Assembly (NCBI GenBank): GCA_930367215.1
Contig: OV884059.1
Coordinates: 98,134,993 to 98,198,992 of the forward strand
Length of the DNA stretch: 64,000 bases
Reading direction: 5' to 3'
From: Pollenia angustigena
Lineage: Eukaryota; Arthropoda; Insecta; Diptera; Polleniidae
This document shows, piece after piece, positions 58,743 through 64,000 of this stretch (its first letter is position 1; each line of letters opens with the position of its first letter). A program made the translations under genes and the position numbers. Below the pieces are notes generated by a model. It saw nothing but the letters and a program-made list of their open reading frames with translations, was not told the DNA's origin and searched no databases.

Positions 58743-60328
58743 TATACCCTCCACCACAATTAGTTGTGGAGAGGGTATACTAAGTTTGTCATTCCGTGTG
58801 AAACTTTTTTATTATTCATCTCAGGTAACTATATTCTGGGTCCTTGAGTAATTCTAAGCCGATTTTGCCGTGTTCGTCTGTCTGTCCGTCTGTTGAAAAC
58901 ACGGTCACTTTCGAAATTCTCAAAATAAAGAAACAAACTTGGTGTCAAACTGCTTGTAGTTATCCTAAGCAGTTTGGGATTGAAATCCAGCAAAATCGGT
59001 TTAGTAGGAGCAGAGCTCTGAATCAAAATGAGGAAACACCACCTACAAAAATTTATAATTTTGTTACAAAAACTAACGGAAATGGTGGAACAATGCACGG
59101 AATGATAGAAGATTTTGCATTTTTATAGGAGTAGAAATAACACTGTGAAATTCCATGAGGATCGGTTCATTGTTTAACCTAGGCGCCATATAAACCATAC
59201 TCCCGGAAAATAGTTAAGTACGTCCAATACCATAATTAACACTGCTATCATAATAGAAATTGGTGCGTCACAGTTTTATAGGACAAGAAACAAGACTGTT
59301 AAGTTTCATGAAGTTCTGTCCGTAATTTAACCTAGGCCCCATATAAACCCTTCTTCCCGGAAAACGGTTAAGTACGCCTAAAACCATAATTAATAATGCT
59401 ATCCTAACAAATTTTGGCTCGACACAGTTTCAAAGGACTAGCAATGACAATGTGCAATTTCGTGAAGGTCGGTCCATAATTTGCCCTAGGCCCCATATAA
59501 ACCCTACTCCCGGAAAATAGTTTAGTACGTCTTAAATCGTAATTAAAAATGCTATCATAATAGAAATTGCTGCGTCACAGTTTTATAGGACTAGAAATGA
59601 CGCTGTCAAATTTCGTGAAGGTCGGTCCATAATTTACCTAAGGCCCCATATAAACACTTTAGTATACCTAAAACCGTACAATATAATGCTATCAGAATAA
59701 AATTTAATACTTCACAGTTTTATAATACTAGAAATCACACTAATGCATTTCGTAATGATCGGTCCATAATTTACTGTAGGCCTCATATAAAGCCCACTCT
59801 GGTTAAATAATTAAATACGCCTAAAACCGTAGCAGATATAGATATTGCGGTTAACTTTCTTCCAACTTAGCTTCATGCAATTTTGTGATATACGGTCCAT
59901 AATAAACCTTAGATCCATTTTAAGCAGCCTTCTGAAATTCACTGCAAACGCTTAAACTAATTGCACCGCTGTATTGAAATTTATGGTTTTTTAATAACAG
60001 AAATCACTCTGCAGAATTTTGGGATGATTGGTTCATAGCTTACCATGGCTCCAATATAAATTCCCCTCATGAAAATCATTTAGTTTCGGCTTAAACTGTT
60101 ACGAATCATGATATTTTACTCAAGCTAGCAAAAATTGCTAAGAAAAAAGTCATAAAACTTTCTGATATATGTCTTACCCGCAACCAATTTTAATGCAAAT
60201 GTCTGTTTTTATAAAGATAAATTAATTATAAATAGACATCATATAAATATAACTCCTAAAACATTCGAACTGTCGGTGGAGGGTATCAAAGATTCGGCAC
60301 AGCCCAATATAGCGCTCTAACTTGTTTT
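58743..60328 (+). mobile_element. DINE-1/Helentron-like element, copy 3
   Basis: TATACCCTCCACCACAATTA pairs with TTGTGGAGAGGGTATA to form the 5' hairpin. TTTGTCATTCCGTG, several CACAGTTTTATAGGACTAGA units, GGTGGAGGGTATC, ATTCGGCACAGCCCAAT and TAACTTGTTT follow in the same order as in copy 1. It has no large insertion and so provides the empty site for 24616-25034. Confidence 0.75.
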
Positions 60329-60845
60329 AGGCTTAATTTTTCTTGAAAGAAAATAAATGTTTATCGTTTGTGTTAAAGTAATGTTGCGATATTTTTTTGT
60401 TATTTGGAACTTATCTAAAATTATTTCGTAAAAAATGGTTCATTTCGAAAAAAGAGCATCGTTTTTTTAAGTTTGCAGAATCGTCCATCCAAACGACTAA
60501 TTCGATAAACTTTAGAGCTGGCTTGGACTTAGTATCGAAGTAGTATTAAAGAAATTATGAATACCGCTAAAGAGCGTAGAGCTGAGAAGGACTCAAATAA
60601 GACGATATGGTAATAAGAGCTGCACCTAACTACTTTACGGAAAGAAATCGGTCAACAATCTTATTTGAAACATCTATTGCAGAATCTAAGCCGCACGAAA
60701 AATGGTCGAGTCTTACCTACAGTGAATAAACTTTAAACTCATTTCAATACGAGATTAACATCAGATGATGCATCTTTTCAAAATAAAAATTGTGGCTTTA
60801 ATAATTCATATTGTATTTTAGACATCGTGATTTATTCCAACTCAG
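60329..60845. other. Intergenic DNA, no feature
   Basis: Less AT-rich around 60500-60720 but with stops in all frames. Confidence 0.35.
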
Positions 60846-61233
60846 AGTCTAAACATAATGTTTGCGGTGCGATTTCTCGTTGCGGGAGAGAAAAATAAAC
60901 ATAATACAACGGAAGACGGCGACAGAAATAGTTGTAATTTTTTATTTAAATTTTTATAAATTATTTGTGTACACATTTTTATCATGTTGTTTGTTTTCAA
61001 TAATGTTGTGAACATAGCCAATTATTCAAAAAATATGGCAACATCAGAAAGAGAACGAGTATCAAAAATTGAGAGACAAGGCGAATTAAATTCGCTTTGT
61101 TGAGAAAGAAAGAAATTCCGCAATGAAAATAAAATAGATTTTAATTTTATGCCGTTCCGCACTGCGGTTTTTTACTTCAAATTCGTATGAAAAACCGCAC
61201 CGCAATATATTATCGTTACATTGTGTTCAGACT
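60846..61233. mobile_element. Probable MITE with AGTCTAAACATAATGT ends
   Basis: AGTCTAAACATAATGTTTGC and, inverted, AGTCTGAACACAATGTAAC end similar sequences that also share GCGGTGCG. Confidence 0.45.
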
Positions 61234-61567
61234 TTAAGGTGATTTGTAAGACATGTTTTTTATTTGTAGACGAGTTCGCTAAAGAAGAGAAAGATGGGTA
61301 GAAAAACAGACATGATCTCTGTTCTTCCGATTTTTTTCTAATTCTCTTGTATTGCCATTTAAAATTTTGCTATTACGTTTTTTTTTTGTTGTTTTATTTA
61401 TTTTATCATCATTTAAATGTTAGCAGTTTTGAAAGAAAATTTAAAAATCATCGTTTAAATGCCGCCTTATTAACAAAACGAAAAAGTTACGCAACAATTT
61501 TTTTTTTTTTCTCTTGAAAATGTTAAATTTTGTGCCATGCAATCATCATTTAGGGAATGTTTACTTA
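61234..61567. other. Intergenic AT-rich DNA
   Basis: No feature supported. Confidence 0.4.
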
Positions 61568-62160
61568 ACAACTAAGAGCGCTATATTCGTCTATACCAAA
61601 TCTTATTTAACCAGGCACATTATAAACCAGCAATAAAATAAAATATATTGAGGGAATTTTATGGCAGAAATCAGAGGAAATCGTTGGTTTTTGCTCATAT
61701 GGGCACTTCTACAGAAAAGCTCTGTTTTGTTGTAACGTAATGTCACTAAGCAATTAAGCTTGTATTTTAGACCCATGTTGTTCAAATTCTTCCTATCTTT
61801 CGCAACGCTTTACACCAAAATAAAAAAAGTTAACAATATATAAAATATTCTTTGAGTATACATATATTATATATTGTATAATATATATAAAGTAGACTTT
61901 TCTGAGGAAATATCCATACATCAGTCATGTATGGACTAATTTGGCTGAATAGAAAACATACGAGATATAAATATATTAGAACCTAGTCCCAACCGTGTGT
62001 TGGGTCTGCAATAGAAAGACAGATATCGTTACATCAGCTTCGTTACTCATAATGAGCCCGAATTTATGTACTTTATAGCGTTCAAGATAAAAACTGTTAA
62101 ACTTACAAACAGTATGACAAACTTATATACTCTTTCCACCTGTGGTGAAGGGTATAAAAA
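61568..62160 (-). mobile_element. Helentron-like element, second subfamily, short reverse copy
   Basis: On the minus strand it begins TATACCCTTCACCACAGGTG and contains AAGTTTGTCATACTGTTTGT. It ends GAATATAGCGCTCTTAGTTG without the clean stem-loop. It is related to 26007-26866. Confidence 0.55.
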
Positions 62161-62905
62161 AGTGCAGCTGACGCAGATCGATTGCTCCCCGAAATTTATT
62201 CGTTATATGTTCCATCGATTTTAACTTACGGAGAGGCAGTTTAGGAGCTTAGAAGTGAGAAAAGACAAAGGCTGGCAAACAAGTTTAAATATAACAACTT
62301 AAGAAGAACTTAAAGATTTCTTAGGAACTTAGAATATCAAGATGAAGTAGCCTGATTTATTCCAAATAACGGAAATAAGGTACAACACTAGCTGAGGTCG
62401 AAAAAGTTTAAAACGAATTTTTCATTTACAAGATGCTGACTTAGTGCTGCAAAGAAAGTCTTTGTTGTAGAAAATCATTACTAGTCATGAAAAAAAAAAT
62501 CCTTAACGACAACCTGCAGCGTTACAAATCGTACGTGTGGACTGACCAACTAGCCGAATTAATGAGGTAGTCGATTACACATGCGCTTAGGTAAAGTTTT
62601 ATGCTTGGTGGGAGCCAAGTTGAAAGCGGCCGAAAAAGTCCTGGGGCCAAATTACGGCATTCGGTATTGATCGAAATTTCAATACAATTTACATGGGAAT
62701 TTCGATCGATATCGAAAGTCGCGATTTTCTCCCTGGATTATGAGGCCAGTCATATAGCCGCACCATTCGATCCTAAACATTTTTGAAACTCATGGGAATT
62801 TCGGGGATAAATATTTTGATATCTCCAAGATTTTTTTAAGAAACATTTTTGTAAATTTCTCCGCAAAGTTAACGAAGCAAATTGAAATTTTTGTGTTATT
62901 AAGGC
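62161..62905. other. Intergenic DNA, no recognised gene
   Basis: The word CATGGGAATTTCG occurs twice (62692 and 62793) and GATCGAAATTTC has an inverted partner nearby. No coding domain was found. Confidence 0.35.
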
Positions 62906-63038
62906 CCAGGCCCACGATGTCGACAAGAACATTTCTTTCATTTATTTGTATTGAAAACAAAAACAAATTTTAGTTTTTTATTATTGTTTTCAATATTAAT
63001 ATGCGAAAGAAATGTTCTTGTCGACATCGTGGGCCTGG
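62906..63038. mobile_element. Hairpin with 34-bp perfect arms
   Basis: Bases 62906-62939 (starting CCAGGCCCACGATGTCGACA) and 63005-63038 are exact reverse complements around 65 bp of AT-rich spacer. It could be a young MITE or a hairpin transcript precursor. Confidence 0.7.
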
Positions 63039-64000
63039 CAGTAAATATATTTCGCTTAGATTTGTATAACAAAGATTTTTCATATACAAACACCGTAAAA
63101 AAATTTTGGATTTTTGAAACTTTTTTTGAAAATCTCACCCTTCTCTATCAAAGGTTTCAAAGTGCCTTTTAAATTTTGTTTTAATCCACAAAATAAATTG
63201 TTTGATTTCATTTAGCTGTTAAATATTTTAAACAGATTTTCTCTTGTATGTTTTTAATAAGCACAAAACATTTGATTTTTCATTAATTTTTAACAAACTT
63301 CTAATAAAACTTTATCAATTATATTGCAATCTGTTTACAACAAAAGTTTCGCATATTTAAATATTTAGCAAACTTTTTGACGGTTATTTAATACGATAAA
63401 TGTTCATACGAATATGAAATTAAAAACAAAAACTTCACATAAAACAAATCGATCCAATTTCCAAAACCACAATAAACAGAATTGATTAATATTTAAAGTT
63501 TTTTGGGAAACATGCAGAAACTTTTGCATACACCGAGAAAAATACGTGTCTACGAAAATATTGCGTCAAAGATAGTACGAAGCCAACTTCGATATTTTTG
63601 CGAACAATGTACTTAAATGTATGTTAAAGATTGGATGAATTGAATGTCTAACAATAAACAGCCAACTTTGGTTCATTTATCCTATTAGAGCTTTTCAATT
63701 TTTGAAATGTTTCTCCCTGCTCATATTTAACGAAGGTAATGCAAAAAGTATGCGGGCCCGAAGATTGGTCTTGATGAGCCAAAAAAACCAAAACCTAATA
63801 CAAGTTAAGTGAAATTTCATCTCTGATTTTTTAATTTATTCAGTTAATTCAGCACAAACTCTTAGCAACATGAGATCAGGATGTTTGTAACACTTTCTCG
63901 GCTTATTGACGTCATCACGAATATTTATTCGCGGCTGCTTTTTATATGTTTCGCCTACGACTAGTAATACTATTAACATATCACATTTAAAAGTGAGAAT
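63039..64000. other. Intergenic AT-rich DNA
   Basis: No feature supported to the window end. Confidence 0.4.

Noticed and set aside
60450..60740. Less AT-rich segment suspected as a transposase relic
   Set aside because: Stops occur in all frames and no conserved block could be matched on either strand.

Overview
The window looks like nuclear DNA of a higher fly (Diptera, Schizophora, probably a calyptrate such as a blowfly or house-fly relative). The DNA is very AT-rich, there are short GT-AG introns and AATAAA poly(A) signals, mariner, hAT and jockey-type relics are common, and most of the sequence is interspersed repeats. Species and orthology are inferred from general character only.

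Two host genes can be supported, both on the + strand. (1) At 2962-3604 lies the last coding exon of a gene that starts upstream; a small preceding exon may lie at 1707-1753. (2) A Gln/Tyr-rich secreted-protein gene appears to run from a TATA promoter at 16328 through a tiny first coding exon (16549-16569, seven codons of signal peptide), a 34-kb first intron, exon 2 (50721-51046), a 60-bp intron and exon 3 (51107-52589). The predicted product is 609 residues. The exon 1 and exon 2 phases match and together rebuild a complete signal peptide.

Everything else is transposon-derived or featureless AT-rich DNA. From left to right: inverted-repeat elements (0.6 and 2.5 kb); a hAT-like element holding a mariner that holds a tRNA-SINE (4.3-5.8 kb); an unclassified 1.2-kb element with 82-bp tandem repeats (11.6-12.8 kb); then, inside the large intron, nested TA-target, hAT and other elements (17.9-21 kb), DINE-1/Helentron-like copies (23-25 kb, one with a TTAA-flanked insertion), hAT elements at 19.3 and 27.4 kb, an inverted pair of GGACC-rich elements (28.6 and 30 kb), a three-level nest (31.2-33.4 kb), a jockey-clade LINE fragment (36-37.2 kb), mariner relics (40.7 and 43.2 kb), Harbinger-like MITEs (41.8-42.3 kb), a fold-back element (43.9-44.5 kb) and a tandem array of four 470-bp units (44.6-46.8 kb). 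Downstream of the gene (52.8-64 kb) come further MITEs and two oppositely oriented Helentron-like copies.

Several insertions are supported by target-site duplications or by an uninterrupted copy elsewhere in the window. This fixes relative ages: the hAT at 4.3 kb predates its mariner, and the Helentron-like copy at 23 kb predates its TTAA insertion. I found no bacterial genes, CRISPR array, rRNA or convincing functional tRNA.
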